A model generated the notes under the pieces. It made no database searches. It was given only the letters and a program-made list of their open reading frames with translations, and was not told the origin of the DNA. From Candidatus Zixiibacteriota bacterium (GTDB taxonomy: Bacteria > Zixibacteria > MSB-5A5 > UBA10806), in contig JAHEDG010000008.1 in the NCBI GenBank assembly GCA_024641335.1, positions 1 to 64,000 on the forward strand: 64,000 bases of DNA. The letters run 5' to 3'. Shown piece after piece: positions 36,657-46,325 of this stretch; the first letter of the stretch is position 1; each line of letters begins with the position of its first letter. The position numbers were made by a program, and so were the translations under genes.

Positions 36657-36708
36657 GAGAAGCCTTTTTGCCCCCCGATATTAATATCGGAAGAACGGAG
36701 GGGCTTCT
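36657..36708 (-). promoter_or_regulatory. Stem-loop in the rpoN leader
   Basis: Outer arms AGAAGCC and GGCTTCT bracket a C/G-rich pair and a perfect 16-bp palindrome (36675-36690, CCGATATT/AATATCGG), ending 7-10 nt before the rpoN ribosome-binding site. There is no U-run on the minus strand, so it may be an attenuator, RNA-stability element or processing site between lptB and rpoN. A second inverted repeat (TTTTGGAC/GTCCAAAA) is at 36750-36777. Confidence 0.5.
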
Positions 36709-36922
36709 TGAATTTCGTATGTTGCATATGGAATATACAATGATTTCATTTTTGGACAAGCAAAATGTAGTCCAAAATCGCATTTTTGGCAAAATTAACG
36801 AAAAATAACGCAATTATTATTTTGGAGCCGGTATTTCCAGGACGGGTCAGGATCGATATATTACTGAATAAGCGGTCATGATTCCGTCCATCAGTACGGA
36901 TCGGGTATGGCGATAAGGCAGC

Positions 36923-37678
36923 TTAATTCAGCTTGAATTTCTCGCCGAGATAAATTTTACGAGCCTCGGGATCGTTGGCCAGGAATTCCGAAGTTCCGCT
37001 TTTGAGGATCTCTCCTTCAAAGATGATATAGGCTCTATCTGTGATCGAGAGTGTCTCTCTGACATTGTGATCGGTAATCAGAATCCCCAGGCCTTTATCT
37101 CTTAAGCGGGCGATTATTTTCTGGATTTCTTCGACAGTAATGGGATCGATTCCGGAGAACGGCTCGTCGAGGAGCATGAATTTCGGTTCGGTTACCAGCG
37201 CCCGGGCGATCTCGACTCGGCGTCTTTCACCACCGGAGAGGTTGTAGGCCATCGATTTGGCCAGCGAGGTCACATCGAGGTCCTCGAGTAATTCTTCGAG
37301 ACGCTGTTTTCGTTGAGAGCGGTTCAGGGGCAGGGTCTCCAGGATGGCCATGATATTCTGTTCTACATTCAGTTTTCTGAAGATCGACGGTTCCTGCGGC
37401 AGATACCCGATTCCTCGTCGGGCCCGTTTGTACATGGGCAGATATGTCAGGTCGTTTTCATTCATAAAGATTTTTCCGCCATTGGGGCGAATCAGACCGG
37501 TGATCATATAAAAAGTGGTGGTTTTGCCGGCGCCGTTGGGGCCTAAGAGCCCGACGATCTCTCCGGCGGAAACCGATATGGAGATACCGTTGACCACCCG
37601 TCGTTTTTTATAGATCTTCAGCAGTTCCTCGGATCGCAGAAGCGATGAATTACCATTGGTATTATCATCTTTGTTCAC
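36923..37678 (-). CDS. lptB: LPS export ABC transporter ATP-binding protein
   Basis: LptB powers extraction of LPS from the inner membrane with LptFG. The 251-residue ATPase shows Walker [22 protein letters not shown]-loop [12 protein letters not shown], signature [15 protein letters not shown], Walker [14 protein letters not shown] and H-loop [10 protein letters not shown]. The EPSIFRKL wording is typical of LptB rather than of other ABC ATPases. Its start overlaps the lptC stop by 4 nt. LptF and LptG are not in the window and no lptA lies between lptC and lptB. Confidence 0.95.
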   Translation of the reverse strand: MNKDDNTNGNSSLLRSEELLKIYKKRRVVNGISISVSAGEIVGLLGPNGAGKTTTFYMITGLIRPNGGKIFMNENDLTYLPMYKRARRGIGYLPQEPSIFRKLNVEQNIMAILETLPLNRSQRKQRLEELLEDLDVTSLAKSMAYNLSGGERRRVEIARALVTEPKFMLLDEPFSGIDPITVEEIQKIIARLRDKGLGILITDHNVRETLSITDRAYIIFEGEILKSGTSEFLANDPEARKIYLGEKFKLN

Positions 37679-38241
37679 GGTAGAATCTCCTTCGAGTCAT
37701 CCCCTTCGAGTATATCTATCTCCTCCTCACCGGAAGGGAGATTGATGATCTCTCCCTTGACATCGCGCAGAATTCTGACATGCTCCAGCCGGCTGTCGGC
37801 CTCCATACCGTACCCGGTGACTATATCTCCGGTACGGATGAGCTTTACATAATCATCGGTTGTAATCAGCCTGGTAATCGGATTCCAATATAGCGATTCG
37901 GTTTGAAGAGTCGAGGAATCGCTTTCTACCACGACATCGCCCCAAACCGAGAATTCTTTCTTTTTCTGTCTGACCAATCCCTCGCTCGAAGTCAAAGTCG
38001 AGCGGTAGCCGCCGTTTTCGTCGTAGAAATCGACCTTGACTTTTTTAGCCAGAGTGGAATCCTCTTTATCGAAAACGTAGAGAGTATCGGCGAAAATGAC
38101 CGCTTCCCTGTGCCCCTGCGACATCAGGGTAATATCGGCATCCACCAGCACCGAATTCGGGATCTTCTCCGCCGAGACCGATTCAGGCGGACTGCCGGTA
38201 TTGCCGCAAGCCAGTATCAGCGGGATAAGCGGAAGGAACAT
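37675..38241 (-). CDS. lptC: LptC-like LPS transport periplasmic protein, putative lipoprotein
   Basis: This 188-residue protein has a short signal sequence ending in a lipobox-like LILAC. It continues as an OstA/LptC-type beta-jellyroll: [56 protein letters not shown] and [19 protein letters not shown]. In E. coli LptC is membrane-anchored and passes LPS to LptA. Here a lipid anchor may replace the transmembrane helix. It overlaps lptB by 4 nt and follows the acyltransferase gene by 11 nt. The visible repeats could also let it take over part of the LptA role. Confidence 0.8.
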   Translation of the reverse strand: MFLPLIPLILACGNTGSPPESVSAEKIPNSVLVDADITLMSQGHREAVIFADTLYVFDKEDSTLAKKVKVDFYDENGGYRSTLTSSEGLVRQKKKEFSVWGDVVVESDSSTLQTESLYWNPITRLITTDDYVKLIRTGDIVTGYGMEADSRLEHVRILRDVKGEIINLPSGEEEIDILEGDDSKEILP

Positions 38242-38252
38242 TTTAAGTCTGG

Positions 38253-39191
38253 CTATTGTGATAGAACCTCCTCCAGACTGTCTTTTACGTCCGGGGACGT
38301 TTTTGGTTTTCTTTTCCAGCGGTCATGAATCCACATCCATTGCGTCGGATCGTGATCAATCAGTTCCTCGAGCGAACGGTTGCATAATGTCAGGCCCTCG
38401 AGGATATCCATATCTTTATTATCGCTCGATGGTATATCGAATGACGGCAGGACTTTTATCATATAGCGGTCGTCGGCTTTGCGGAACATGGCCATCGGCA
38501 CGACCGGCGATCCGGTTTTGCGGCCGATAACCACCGGCCCGGCGGCGGTATTTGCCGGTATACCGAAAAACGGAGCGAAGTATCCTGCGACTTTATCCGA
38601 ATCCAGATCGAGCAGGACACCGAGCATACGGCCATCGTTAAGAACGGATAAAATTCTTTTGGCGGAAACATCGGAGGGCAGGTTCTCCAGACCGAAACGT
38701 TCCCTGTTCTCCACGATTAGCGAATCCAGTCTATGGTCATAGAGTTTTCTTCCGACCACCGACAGCGGTATTTTCTTAACCGAGGCAAACCAGGCGGCCA
38801 TAAGCTCGAAATTACCGATATGTCCGGTGAGTCCGATTACCCCCTTCCCTCGGTCGAAAGCTTCATCGAAACATTCCATGCCTTCGGTATCGATGAGCGA
38901 CTGAAGATCGTCAGGGTTCCATTTTCTCGACTGGATGACATCGGAGGTGTTTCGGGCGATCATGGAGAAACATTCTCGGGCTACCAGTTTTACTTTCAGA
39001 TCGCTCCAGTTATCTTTATAGGCCCGTTTGAGATTATTTTCGGCCAGCCTTCGTTCGGAAAGATCGAGCAGGGCGGCTGCCTCGCCGATAGAGCCGGCCA
39101 GTTTCAAGGCTATGCTTCTGGGGAGGCTTTCAAACAGGTAAATCAGGGCCTTGATCAGATAGTAGATAATGTCGTTTTTCAGATTCTTCAT
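38253..39191 (-). CDS. LpxL/HtrB-type lipid A acyltransferase
   Basis: This 312-residue inner-membrane acyltransferase of the lysophospholipid/lauroyl acyltransferase group has an N-terminal hydrophobic region, then the catalytic H-x4-E in GLTGHIGNFELMAAWF (about residues 120-135). Further conserved blocks are VVGRKLYDH, LLDLDSDKVAGYFAPFFG and the end QWMWIHDRWKRKP. It probably adds a secondary acyl chain to Kdo2-lipid IVA. It lies between kdsD and lptC with gaps of 7 and 11 nt, fitting LPS maturation just before export. The exact acyl chain and position cannot be told. Confidence 0.9.
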   Translation of the reverse strand: MKNLKNDIIYYLIKALIYLFESLPRSIALKLAGSIGEAAALLDLSERRLAENNLKRAYKDNWSDLKVKLVARECFSMIARNTSDVIQSRKWNPDDLQSLIDTEGMECFDEAFDRGKGVIGLTGHIGNFELMAAWFASVKKIPLSVVGRKLYDHRLDSLIVENRERFGLENLPSDVSAKRILSVLNDGRMLGVLLDLDSDKVAGYFAPFFGIPANTAAGPVVIGRKTGSPVVPMAMFRKADDRYMIKVLPSFDIPSSDNKDMDILEGLTLCNRSLEELIDHDPTQWMWIHDRWKRKPKTSPDVKDSLEEVLSQ

Positions 39192-39198
39192 AGAGTGT

Positions 39199-40161
39199 CT
39201 AAACTACCTTAGCTTTAAGCAAGTCATGGAGATGTATTAATCCGACCGGTCGGTCGGTATCATCTGTGATCACCAGACTGGTGATATTCCGATCTTCCAT
39301 AACGGCCACCGCGGCGGCGGCCAGTTCGTCCGGCTTGATCCGTTTCGGATTGGGATTGATGATATCGGCGGCCTTGAGTTGGAAGGGATTATCGTGAGAT
39401 TCGACAGTCCTGCGCAGGTCGCCGTCGGTGAATATCCCGATCAGTTTTCCCTGATTGTCAGTGACTAAAGTCAGGCCGAATCTTTTGGAGGTCATTTCGA
39501 GCACCATCTCTTTGAATCCGGCGTTTTGACCGACAACGGGGAGTTCCTTGCCCGTATGCATGAGATCTTTGACCTTAATAAGCTGCCGTCCCAATGACCC
39601 GGCCGGATGGATGAATGAGAAATCGCTGGCTGTAAATCCGCGAAGCTCCACCAGTGCCGCGGCCAGAGCGTCACCCATAACCAGCGCCGCTGTAGCCGAA
39701 GATGTGGGGACGAAATCGAGCGGACAGGCCTCTGATTTCACCGAGGTATCGAGCACTATATCCGCCTGCCCGGCCAACTGCGAGCCATTGCCTCCGGTCA
39801 AAGCGATAATCGGTACGTCGAGCCGTTTGAACATAGGTACCAGACGAAGAATTTCCTCGGTATCGCCCGATTTGCTTATGACCACAGCCACGTCGCCGGC
39901 CAGCACAACTCCGATATCGCCATGAACCCCTTCGGCGGGATGGACAAAGAAGGCCGGTGTGCCTGTTGAGGACAGCGTGGCGGCTATTTTTTTGCCTACC
40001 TGGCCGGATTTACCGATACCGGAGATAATCACTCTGCCTTTGGTATTAAAGATGAGTCTGACCGCTTTTTCGAATCTCTCGTCGAGCCTATCGGCCATCT
40101 CCCGCAAAGCTTCGGCCTCGCTCAAGATCACGTTTTTAGCGTTATTTAAAAGTGAGTTCAA
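39199..40161 (-). CDS. kdsD: D-arabinose-5-phosphate isomerase (KpsF/GutQ family)
   Basis: The enzyme converts ribulose-5-phosphate to arabinose-5-phosphate, the first step to Kdo. An N-terminal SIS domain contains ISGIGKSGQVGKKIAATLSS and HPAEGVHGDIGVV with the active-site His residues. Two C-terminal CBS repeats are at about 205-320 (FTDGDLRRTVE, MEDRNITSLVITDD). At 320 residues it is typical of KdsD. It overlaps the kdsC stop region by 20 nt, so the two are translated together. Confidence 0.95.
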   Translation of the reverse strand: MNSLLNNAKNVILSEAEALREMADRLDERFEKAVRLIFNTKGRVIISGIGKSGQVGKKIAATLSSTGTPAFFVHPAEGVHGDIGVVLAGDVAVVISKSGDTEEILRLVPMFKRLDVPIIALTGGNGSQLAGQADIVLDTSVKSEACPLDFVPTSSATAALVMGDALAAALVELRGFTASDFSFIHPAGSLGRQLIKVKDLMHTGKELPVVGQNAGFKEMVLEMTSKRFGLTLVTDNQGKLIGIFTDGDLRRTVESHDNPFQLKAADIINPNPKRIKPDELAAAAVAVMEDRNITSLVITDDTDRPVGLIHLHDLLKAKVV

Positions 40162-40693
40162 CCGGATTAAATCCTTTCGCTTTCAAAACCATATCGACGA
40201 ACTCCCTGGCGGCGCCCATGCCGGCATCCCGATTGGTGACGATATCGGCGTATTTTTTCACGTAGGCAGGAGCGTGAGGGACGGTAACGGAGACGCCGGC
40301 CGATTTCATAACCGGAATATCGATCACATCGTCGCCCATAAAAGCGGTTTGTTGCGGGTCGAGTTTATATTTTTTCAGGAGTTTATCGAACGAGAGCCTT
40401 TTTGGTCCGGCGATCTGGAAAAGATCTTTCACTCCCAATTCGCGGGCCCGCGCTGTAGTTGCCGGTGATTTTCGTCCGGAGATAAAAGCGGTGGGAATTC
40501 CGGCCCGCCGGGCGATATACACGGCCATTCCGTCGGCGATGCAAAACCGTTTATACTCGTCGCCGTTTCGCCCCATCCAGACGGTGTTGTCGGTCAATAC
40601 TCCGTCGACATCGAAAATCAGAAGTTCGATTTTTTTTAGTTTTGTTTTCAGGCTATTATGTGATCCTTTTCGCATATAGAGGAATAAATCCAT
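40142..40693 (-). CDS. kdsC: 3-deoxy-D-manno-octulosonate-8-phosphate phosphatase
   Basis: This HAD-family phosphatase removes phosphate from Kdo-8-phosphate. Motif I is LLIFDVDGVLTDNT (both Asp present), motif II lies in TAFISGRKSP, and motif IV is FMGDDVIDIPVM. The protein has no cap domain, as in tetrameric KdsC. The start is uncertain: ATG 40693 is used here, TTG 40711 and ATG 40675 are alternatives, and none has a clear ribosome-binding site. A TTGATT/TAAAAG pair just upstream might be an internal promoter. It overlaps kdsD by 20 nt and follows kdsA. Confidence 0.92.
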   Translation of the reverse strand: MDLFLYMRKGSHNSLKTKLKKIELLIFDVDGVLTDNTVWMGRNGDEYKRFCIADGMAVYIARRAGIPTAFISGRKSPATTARARELGVKDLFQIAGPKRLSFDKLLKKYKLDPQQTAFMGDDVIDIPVMKSAGVSVTVPHAPAYVKKYADIVTNRDAGMGAAREFVDMVLKAKGFNPVELTFK

Positions 40694-40791
40694 CAGGGCT
40701 CTTTTAGTCAATAGAAAAGCGGATAATCAAAGGAGAAGGCATTCTCCGATTTCTATGAAAACTATAAAAAAACGAAATCTTTAATATAGAA

Positions 40792-41610
40792 TTACAGTCT
40801 CGGACTTCGGGCGGCCAGTATATTTTCCACAAGCTTATCGAGATCATCGGTGGGTATCTGGCATTCTTTATCGGAGAGAGCGGTAGACGGCTTGGGATGG
40901 GTTTCGATGAAGAGAGCGTCCACGCCGACCGCCACCGCGGCTCGTGCCAACGGCAGGATGAATCTCGGATCTCCGCCTGACGATCCTCCGGCCGCACCCG
41001 GTTTTTGCACCGAGTGGGTACAGTCGAAAACGACGGGGAAGCCGAGCTCGGCCATGACCACCAAGCCTCGAAAATCGACGACCAGGTCGCGGTAACCGAA
41101 GCTGGTGCCTCGTTCGGTCAATAGAACGCGGTTATTGCCGGTTTCCAGGACCTTTTCGGAGATAGGTTTCATATCTTCGGGCGCTAAGAACTGTCCTTTT
41201 TTTATATTTACCGGCAGCTTTGTTTTGGCGGCGGATACGACCAGGTCGGTCTGACGGCAAAGAAAGGCGGGTATCTGAAGACAGTCGGCCACGTCAGCGG
41301 CCAAAGAGACCTCCTCGGTGGAATGGACGTCGGTAAGTATGGGAAGACCGAACCTGCCCTTGACATCCCTAAGAATGGAAAGGGCTTCGCCTATGCCGAT
41401 AGTGGAGAAGGATTTTCCCGAAAGCCGATTGGCTTTCATATACGACGATTTGAAAATGACGGGGATATTATATTTTTCCCTGATAGCGACAAGTGTCTCG
41501 GCGGTTTTGAAAGTTATCTCTTTCGATTCGACGGCGCAGGGCCCGGCGATCAGTGTTAAGGACTTTCCTCCGACCGTTTCGGCGCCGATACTGACTTTGA
41601 TACGAGACAT
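40792..41610 (-). CDS. kdsA: 2-dehydro-3-deoxyphosphooctonate aldolase (Kdo-8-P synthase)
   Basis: KdsA condenses arabinose-5-phosphate with phosphoenolpyruvate to give Kdo-8-phosphate. The TIM-barrel protein of 272 residues shows LIAGPCAVES, FKSSYMKANRLSG, PILTDVHSTEEV, DCLQIPAFLCRQTDLV, VFDCTHSVQKPG and DALFIETHPKP. The metal-ligand cysteine of LIAGPCAVES suggests the metal-dependent class, although I could not verify all ligands. The start overlaps the end of the upstream lipoprotein gene by one base. 81-99 nt separate it from kdsC. Confidence 0.96.
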   Translation of the reverse strand: MSRIKVSIGAETVGGKSLTLIAGPCAVESKEITFKTAETLVAIREKYNIPVIFKSSYMKANRLSGKSFSTIGIGEALSILRDVKGRFGLPILTDVHSTEEVSLAADVADCLQIPAFLCRQTDLVVSAAKTKLPVNIKKGQFLAPEDMKPISEKVLETGNNRVLLTERGTSFGYRDLVVDFRGLVVMAELGFPVVFDCTHSVQKPGAAGGSSGGDPRFILPLARAAVAVGVDALFIETHPKPSTALSDKECQIPTDDLDKLVENILAARSPRL

Positions 41611-42002
41611 TACTTCTCTTCCAGTTTGACAACTTGCCAGATAGACCGTCGGCCAAGATGCTTAAACGGCCGTTCGAGCGTAATAAGATAGATTTTATCA
41701 GGACGGCGAAGCTCGACCGCCGCGTGAAAAAAACCCTCGCCTTTGATGATGATATCGGTCGTGGAAACCGCGTCGGAATCGGATCGGGCGATCATATCAT
41801 TGATGAAAGCCGAGGATGCGCCTTTAACATCAAGAAACCATTCGAATTCGGATGAATCGACCCATGTCTGGTAACTGGCGGCGAGTTGGTCGCTGGGGTA
41901 GGGAAGCTGGACGGTGATATCGGCTTGATCATCCATACCGCCGCAACCGATGAGAGCAACGATCCATAGCAGGAATAGTATGGGGACGACATGCCTGTTC
42001 AT
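41610..42002 (-). CDS. Small lipoprotein in the Kdo operon, unknown function
   Basis: A 130-residue protein with signal peptide and lipobox (VALIGCGG, Cys20). The mature part has no recognisable domain; it contains [19 protein letters not shown] and a C-terminal strand-rich region ending [10 protein letters not shown]. It overlaps pyrG by 4 nt and kdsA by 1 nt, so it is firmly inside the operon between cytoplasmic enzymes. It may be an envelope-assembly accessory factor, but no function can be read. Conserved position in relatives would be informative. Confidence 0.7.
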   Translation of the reverse strand: MNRHVVPILFLLWIVALIGCGGMDDQADITVQLPYPSDQLAASYQTWVDSSEFEWFLDVKGASSAFINDMIARSDSDAVSTTDIIIKGEGFFHAAVELRRPDKIYLITLERPFKHLGRRSIWQVVKLEEK

Positions 42003-43663
42003 TTTATCGATTCCCTGATTTTTTTCGCTGTCGGGATTTTGCCGCCTTTAAAATTGACGGCGGCCTTAACCAGCCCGGCGAACAGCGGATGAGGACGCAT
42101 AGGCCGGGATTTCAGCTCCGGGTGAAACTGTCCGGCGATAAAAAACGGGTGCGACGGCAGCTCTATAATCTCGACCAGTTTACCGTCGGGAGAGATACCG
42201 GAGAACTCCAGACCCTCTTTGTTCAGCTTATCACGATATTCGTTATTGACTTCGTAGCGGTGCCGGTGTCTTTCGTCGATCTTGAGGGTGTTATAGAGTT
42301 TTTGCGCCAGACTTCCGGGCGTAATCTTGCAGGGGTAAGAACCGAGCCTCATGGTGGCGCCTTTATCGGTAATATCTTTCTGTTCGTCCATAAGGTGAAT
42401 CACCGGATGGGGAGACTTGTTATCGAATTCGGAAGAATTGGCATCTTCGAATCCGGCCACGTTTCTGGCGTACTCGATGACCGCGCATTGCAACCCCAGG
42501 CATATGCCCAGAAACGGGATGTTATTTTCCCGGACATACTTGATAGCGTCGATCTTGCCTTCTATTCCCCTTTCGCCAAACCCTCCGGGAACCAGCAGGC
42601 CGTCGATATCGGAAAGATGAGCTTCCGGGCCGTCCTCGGAGATTAGCTCCGACGAGACCCAGACCAGTTCGACATCGGCTTTATTAGCACAACCAGCGTG
42701 TATAAACGATTCGATGATGGATTTATAGGCGTCCCGAAGATCGATATATTTTCCGCAGATACCAATTTTCACTTTATGTTCGGGGTTTTTCAGATTATGC
42801 ACCATGGATACCCACTCGGAATAATCGAGATCTTTGCAGAGCAGTTTCAGATAATGAACCATTAGATTATCGAGAAGTTCTTTATGGAACTGAATCGGCA
42901 GTTCGTAGATGGTTTCCATATCCAGATCCTGGATTACGGCTTCCGGGGGGACATTGCAGAAGAGCCCTATTTTCTTTTTAACCTCTCTGGTCAGCGGCAG
43001 AGGGCTGCGGCAGATCAGGATATCTGCGTCCACGCCGATTTCTCTTAGAGCTTTGACCGAATGCTGGGTAGGCTTGGTTTTCAACTCCCCGGAACCCTCG
43101 ATATAAGGAATCAGGGTCAGGTGTATAAACAGGGTATCTTCGTTTTCTTCCTCCAGGGCCATCTGCCTGATAGCCTCGAGGAAAGGCAAAGACTCGATAT
43201 CTCCTACGGTACCGCCGATCTCGATAATGACCACGTCAGCCGGCTCCGGGGTGGCCGCCAGGAGCCTGATTCTGGATTTTATTTCATTGGTGATATGCGG
43301 GATCACCTGGACAGTCGCCCCGAGGTAGCCTCCCTTGCGTTCCCTTTGAATAACAGCGTCGTAAATCTGTCCGGAGGTAATATTGGAGAAACGGTTCAGG
43401 CTGTAATCCAGGAATCTCTCGTAGTGCCCCAGGTCGAGATCAGTCTCGGAACCGTCGTCAAGGACAAACACCTCGCCATGCTGGAAGGGGTTCATGGTCC
43501 CTGGATCGACATTGATATAAGGATCGCATTTCATCATCCGGACATTCAATCCCCTGGATTTCAGCAGCAGGCCGATGGATGAAGCGGCAATCCCCTTGCC
43601 AAGCGACGAAACAACCCCCCCGGTAACAAAGATGTATTTGGTCTTTTTGACTTTTTCAGCCAT
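41999..43663 (-). CDS. pyrG: CTP synthase
   Basis: PyrG makes CTP from UTP, ATP and glutamine. The synthetase domain begins [20 protein letters not shown] and contains [20 protein letters not shown] and [17 protein letters not shown]. The C-terminal class I glutaminase domain has the nucleophile in [18 protein letters not shown] and the catalytic His in [12 protein letters not shown]. At 554 residues it is full length. GAGGGAG precedes the ATG, one base after kdsB. CTP is the co-substrate of KdsB, which explains the pairing seen in many Gram-negative genomes. Confidence 0.98.
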   Translation of the reverse strand: MAEKVKKTKYIFVTGGVVSSLGKGIAASSIGLLLKSRGLNVRMMKCDPYINVDPGTMNPFQHGEVFVLDDGSETDLDLGHYERFLDYSLNRFSNITSGQIYDAVIQRERKGGYLGATVQVIPHITNEIKSRIRLLAATPEPADVVIIEIGGTVGDIESLPFLEAIRQMALEEENEDTLFIHLTLIPYIEGSGELKTKPTQHSVKALREIGVDADILICRSPLPLTREVKKKIGLFCNVPPEAVIQDLDMETIYELPIQFHKELLDNLMVHYLKLLCKDLDYSEWVSMVHNLKNPEHKVKIGICGKYIDLRDAYKSIIESFIHAGCANKADVELVWVSSELISEDGPEAHLSDIDGLLVPGGFGERGIEGKIDAIKYVRENNIPFLGICLGLQCAVIEYARNVAGFEDANSSEFDNKSPHPVIHLMDEQKDITDKGATMRLGSYPCKITPGSLAQKLYNTLKIDERHRHRYEVNNEYRDKLNKEGLEFSGISPDGKLVEIIELPSHPFFIAGQFHPELKSRPMRPHPLFAGLVKAAVNFKGGKIPTAKKIRESIK

Positions 43664-43664
43664 T

Positions 43665-44396
43665 CTACCGCTCCCTCTCGCTAATATGCTTCTCCGCCTC
43701 TATAAGATCTTCCTGGGAATCTATCCCCTTGTAATCTCCGTCGACCACGACGGTTTTAATTTTGAATCCATGTTCCAGGGCCCGAAGCTGTTCCAAACCT
43801 TCGGCTATCTCCAGCGGCGAACGCCGCAACGACGGGTATTTCATCAGAAATTCCCTTTTGAAGCCGTAGATGCCCAGGTGCCGGTAATACTTCGCGGAGC
43901 CGATATCGCGATCATAGGGTATTCTGCTTCGGGAAAAATATAAGGCCAAACCCTTGTGATCGAAAACAACTTTTACACTGTTGGGGTCATCGGCCTGCCG
44001 TTCATCCATATGGCAACAGGCGGTGGACATCGGTATTTCCGGATCGTCGAGGGCGGTTATGACGCTATCGATGACCTGGCTCTTCAAAAGAGGTTCATCC
44101 CCCTGTATATTCACAACCAGATCGCATTTTCCAAGACTGGAGAGCGCTTCGGCGACCCGGTCGGTGCCGGTGGGGTGGTCGGGCCGGGTCATGACCACAT
44201 TACCGCCATGGTCCCTGACCGCCGCGGCTATACGGTCGTTATCGGTGGCCACATAAAGTTCGGAAATCAACTCGGATTTTTCCGCGGCCTGAATTACGCG
44301 GACAACAAGAGGCAGGCCTCCGAGCATAGCCAATGGCTTGCCGGGAAACCGTTTCGATTCCAATCTGGCTGGGATTATTCCAAAAACAATCGGCAC
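43665..44396 (-). CDS. kdsB: CMP-Kdo synthetase
   Basis: KdsB activates Kdo with CTP to CMP-Kdo, the donor for lipid A core assembly. The 243-residue nucleotidyltransferase shows [17 protein letters not shown] at the N-terminus, [34 protein letters not shown] and [13 protein letters not shown]. The start is GTG at 44396, without a ribosome-binding site. A very good promoter ends 5 nt upstream, which suggests a leaderless mRNA. It heads the operon kdsB-pyrG-lipoprotein-kdsA-kdsC-kdsD-lpxL-like-lptC-lptB. Confidence 0.96.
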   Translation of the reverse strand: MPIVFGIIPARLESKRFPGKPLAMLGGLPLVVRVIQAAEKSELISELYVATDNDRIAAAVRDHGGNVVMTRPDHPTGTDRVAEALSSLGKCDLVVNIQGDEPLLKSQVIDSVITALDDPEIPMSTACCHMDERQADDPNSVKVVFDHKGLALYFSRSRIPYDRDIGSAKYYRHLGIYGFKREFLMKYPSLRRSPLEIAEGLEQLRALEHGFKIKTVVVDGDYKGIDSQEDLIEAEKHISERER

Positions 44397-44401
44397 AAGT
44401 T

Positions 44402-44430
44402 ATTTTAGTCAATGGCCGGATGAGTGTCAA
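44402..44430 (-). promoter_or_regulatory. Predicted promoter of the Kdo/LPS operon
   Basis: On the minus strand TTGACA (44430-44425), a 17-nt spacer and TAAAAT (44407-44402) are followed by AACTT and then the GTG of kdsB. The expected start of transcription falls on or next to the start codon. Confidence 0.7.
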
Positions 44431-44438
44431 CAAAAACC

Positions 44439-44467
44439 TTGATTTGACGGTCGCGAGACGATAAATT
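44439..44467 (+). promoter_or_regulatory. Predicted promoter of the first GT-C-like gene
   Basis: TTGATT (44439), a 17-nt spacer and TAAATT (44462-44467) are followed by TCCTT and ATG 44473. It is back to back with the kdsB promoter in a 76-bp region and is again placed for a leaderless transcript. Confidence 0.55.
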
Positions 44468-44472
44468 TCCTT

Positions 44473-46308
44473 ATGCCTAAAAGAGATTTGCTTATCGTAA
44501 CGCTTTTCTATATAAGCTTATGCGTACTGTATTATGTTCGCATGATCCTCATAACCGAGCCGGGATTTCCGTTGGACGACGCCTGGATACACCAGGTTTT
44601 CGCCAGGAATATCGCCACCGGCCACGGCTTTTCGTTCAATCCGGATATTCCCGTAGCCGGTTCGACTGCCCCGCTCTGGACCCTGATTCTGGCAATACCG
44701 TGGATGATATTCGGGCCGGTAACCGGAGGGATAATTACCGGAATCCTATGCCAATGGCTGGCTTTGATCGCTATCTATAAGTTGACCGAGATCCTGACGA
44801 AGGATCGCGCTCTATCCTTGCTGGTCGCGATTAGTTCGGTCTTATGCTGGCCGTTGATCTGGGGCGCTCTATCGGGGATGGAAGCCGGTCTTTATTCGGC
44901 ATTATCACTCTGGGGATTGTATTTCTATTTCCGCTCGGAATCATTGGGGGACGCCAGGGATTATTTGGCTTACGGGCTGTTCGGCCTGGCCTCTCTATCG
45001 CGGCCGGAATGCGCATTATTTATAGTCGCCGCCCTTATCCGGGACGCCGCGGTCTGGTGGAAGTCGACCGACAGGGGATATCTGCCGTGGCTGGTCAAGG
45101 TGGGAATTTTAGCGATATTAGCGGCTCCCTATTTCACGCTAACGTATATCAATACAGGCGGGATTTTCCCGAGGACATTCGGGGCCAAGGTCCGAAATGA
45201 CAACTTGATCGCATCGCTTCTCCAATGGAATTGGAAGGCCGCGATTAAGGCGTCAACCGTCCTGCCATATTTTTATATTCAGAATTTTTATCGCCACATC
45301 CTGCTTTTGAATCCGATAATCGCCTATGCCCTTTTCACCGGTCTTTTAAAGTTGGTGAGGGCTTCGCGCGGTGAGAAATCAAAGACGATTATGCTGGCTT
45401 TGTTATTCATCTCCTATGTACCGCTGATGGGGATAATCGCCCCAGTGTTTGCCGCCACGGTACACAATTTTCGAATGATCGACCATCTTCTTTTTCTATT
45501 TATTATGATAGGGATTTCAGGGTTATTCATGGACGTTGAAACCGAATCGCCCCTTTTTAGGAAGATATTGTCAATAGGGGGGATTATTTTTCTATCGATC
45601 GGAATCTCTTTTAATTTCATGGAGGGGACAATCAGCTCTCTTTTGAATCGCAATTCTCTTTTATTCTCGGCCGACGATTTGAAGCGGATATTGTTCGTCT
45701 ATAATAATGCTTGTATCGGGACCAGATCTCTGGGAATAATAATGATTACATCCTCGCTGATAACCATTGGACGTATCCGAAAATTCATCAATACCGGATT
45801 CGTACGTCCGGCTCTTATCTCCGCGGTTCTCATAACAGGAGTTTACGGGGTAATTCGTAACGCCGATCTTTACGCCAACAATGTCAGAAACATAAATGAA
45901 TGCGATGTCTACGCAGCCAAATATCTGGGAGATATCGCCAGGCCGGGCGATTTTGTCGCGGTTAACGACATCGGGGCAATGGGATATTACTCGAAGATGG
46001 AGATTCTCGATTTGAAAGGTCTGATATCTCCGGAAATAACGGTCGCTATGGTCTATAACGATTCGCTCGCCTACGAGCTTATGCTCAGCCAAAAGACGGT
46101 CGACTATGTCGCCATATTACCCAATTGGTTTGATTATTTGCCGAGTCGATCGGATAATTTCCTGCCAATAGCCAGGTTCGGGACGAAGGATAACACGATA
46201 GTTGCCGGCGATACGACGGTGGTCTATAAGGCCTGCTGGCCGGATTCGACCATGAACGCCCATAGGGTTGCCGACGAACAAGCGCCCGGTCGACAGAATG
46301 ATAAATAA
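44473..46308 (+). CDS. GT-C-like polytopic membrane protein (paralogue 1)
   Basis: This 611-residue protein has about 11-13 transmembrane helices. After the first helix comes an extracytoplasmic loop with FPLDDAWIHQVFARN, whose Asp-Asp matches the catalytic loop of GT-C glycosyltransferases (ArnT/PMT type). The C-terminal about 130 residues form a soluble periplasmic domain (AKYLGDIARPGDFVAVNDIG, LDLKGLISPEI, VDYVAILPNWFDYL). It probably uses a polyprenyl-linked sugar to modify a lipid, glycan or protein on the outer face of the inner membrane; the acceptor is unknown. No ribosome-binding site is present; a promoter lies 5 nt upstream. A paralogue follows 17 nt downstream. Confidence 0.68.
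   Translation: MPKRDLLIVTLFYISLCVLYYVRMILITEPGFPLDDAWIHQVFARNIATGHGFSFNPDIPVAGSTAPLWTLILAIPWMIFGPVTGGIITGILCQWLALIAIYKLTEILTKDRALSLLVAISSVLCWPLIWGALSGMEAGLYSALSLWGLYFYFRSESLGDARDYLAYGLFGLASLSRPECALFIVAALIRDAAVWWKSTDRGYLPWLVKVGILAILAAPYFTLTYINTGGIFPRTFGAKVRNDNLIASLLQWNWKAAIKASTVLPYFYIQNFYRHILLLNPIIAYALFTGLLKLVRASRGEKSKTIMLALLFISYVPLMGIIAPVFAATVHNFRMIDHLLFLFIMIGISGLFMDVETESPLFRKILSIGGIIFLSIGISFNFMEGTISSLLNRNSLLFSADDLKRILFVYNNACIGTRSLGIIMITSSLITIGRIRKFINTGFVRPALISAVLITGVYGVIRNADLYANNVRNINECDVYAAKYLGDIARPGDFVAVNDIGAMGYYSKMEILDLKGLISPEITVAMVYNDSLAYELMLSQKTVDYVAILPNWFDYLPSRSDNFLPIARFGTKDNTIVAGDTTVVYKACWPDSTMNAHRVADEQAPGRQNDK
44575..44645 (+). repeat. 71-bp tract identical to 46428-46498 (copy 1)
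   Basis: Seventy-one bases covering the DDAWIHQVFARN loop are identical in the two tandem GT-C-like genes, while flanking sequence has diverged. This points to gene conversion or strong constraint. Confidence 0.85.
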
Positions 46309-46325
46309 GGGACTGTAGGACGAAG

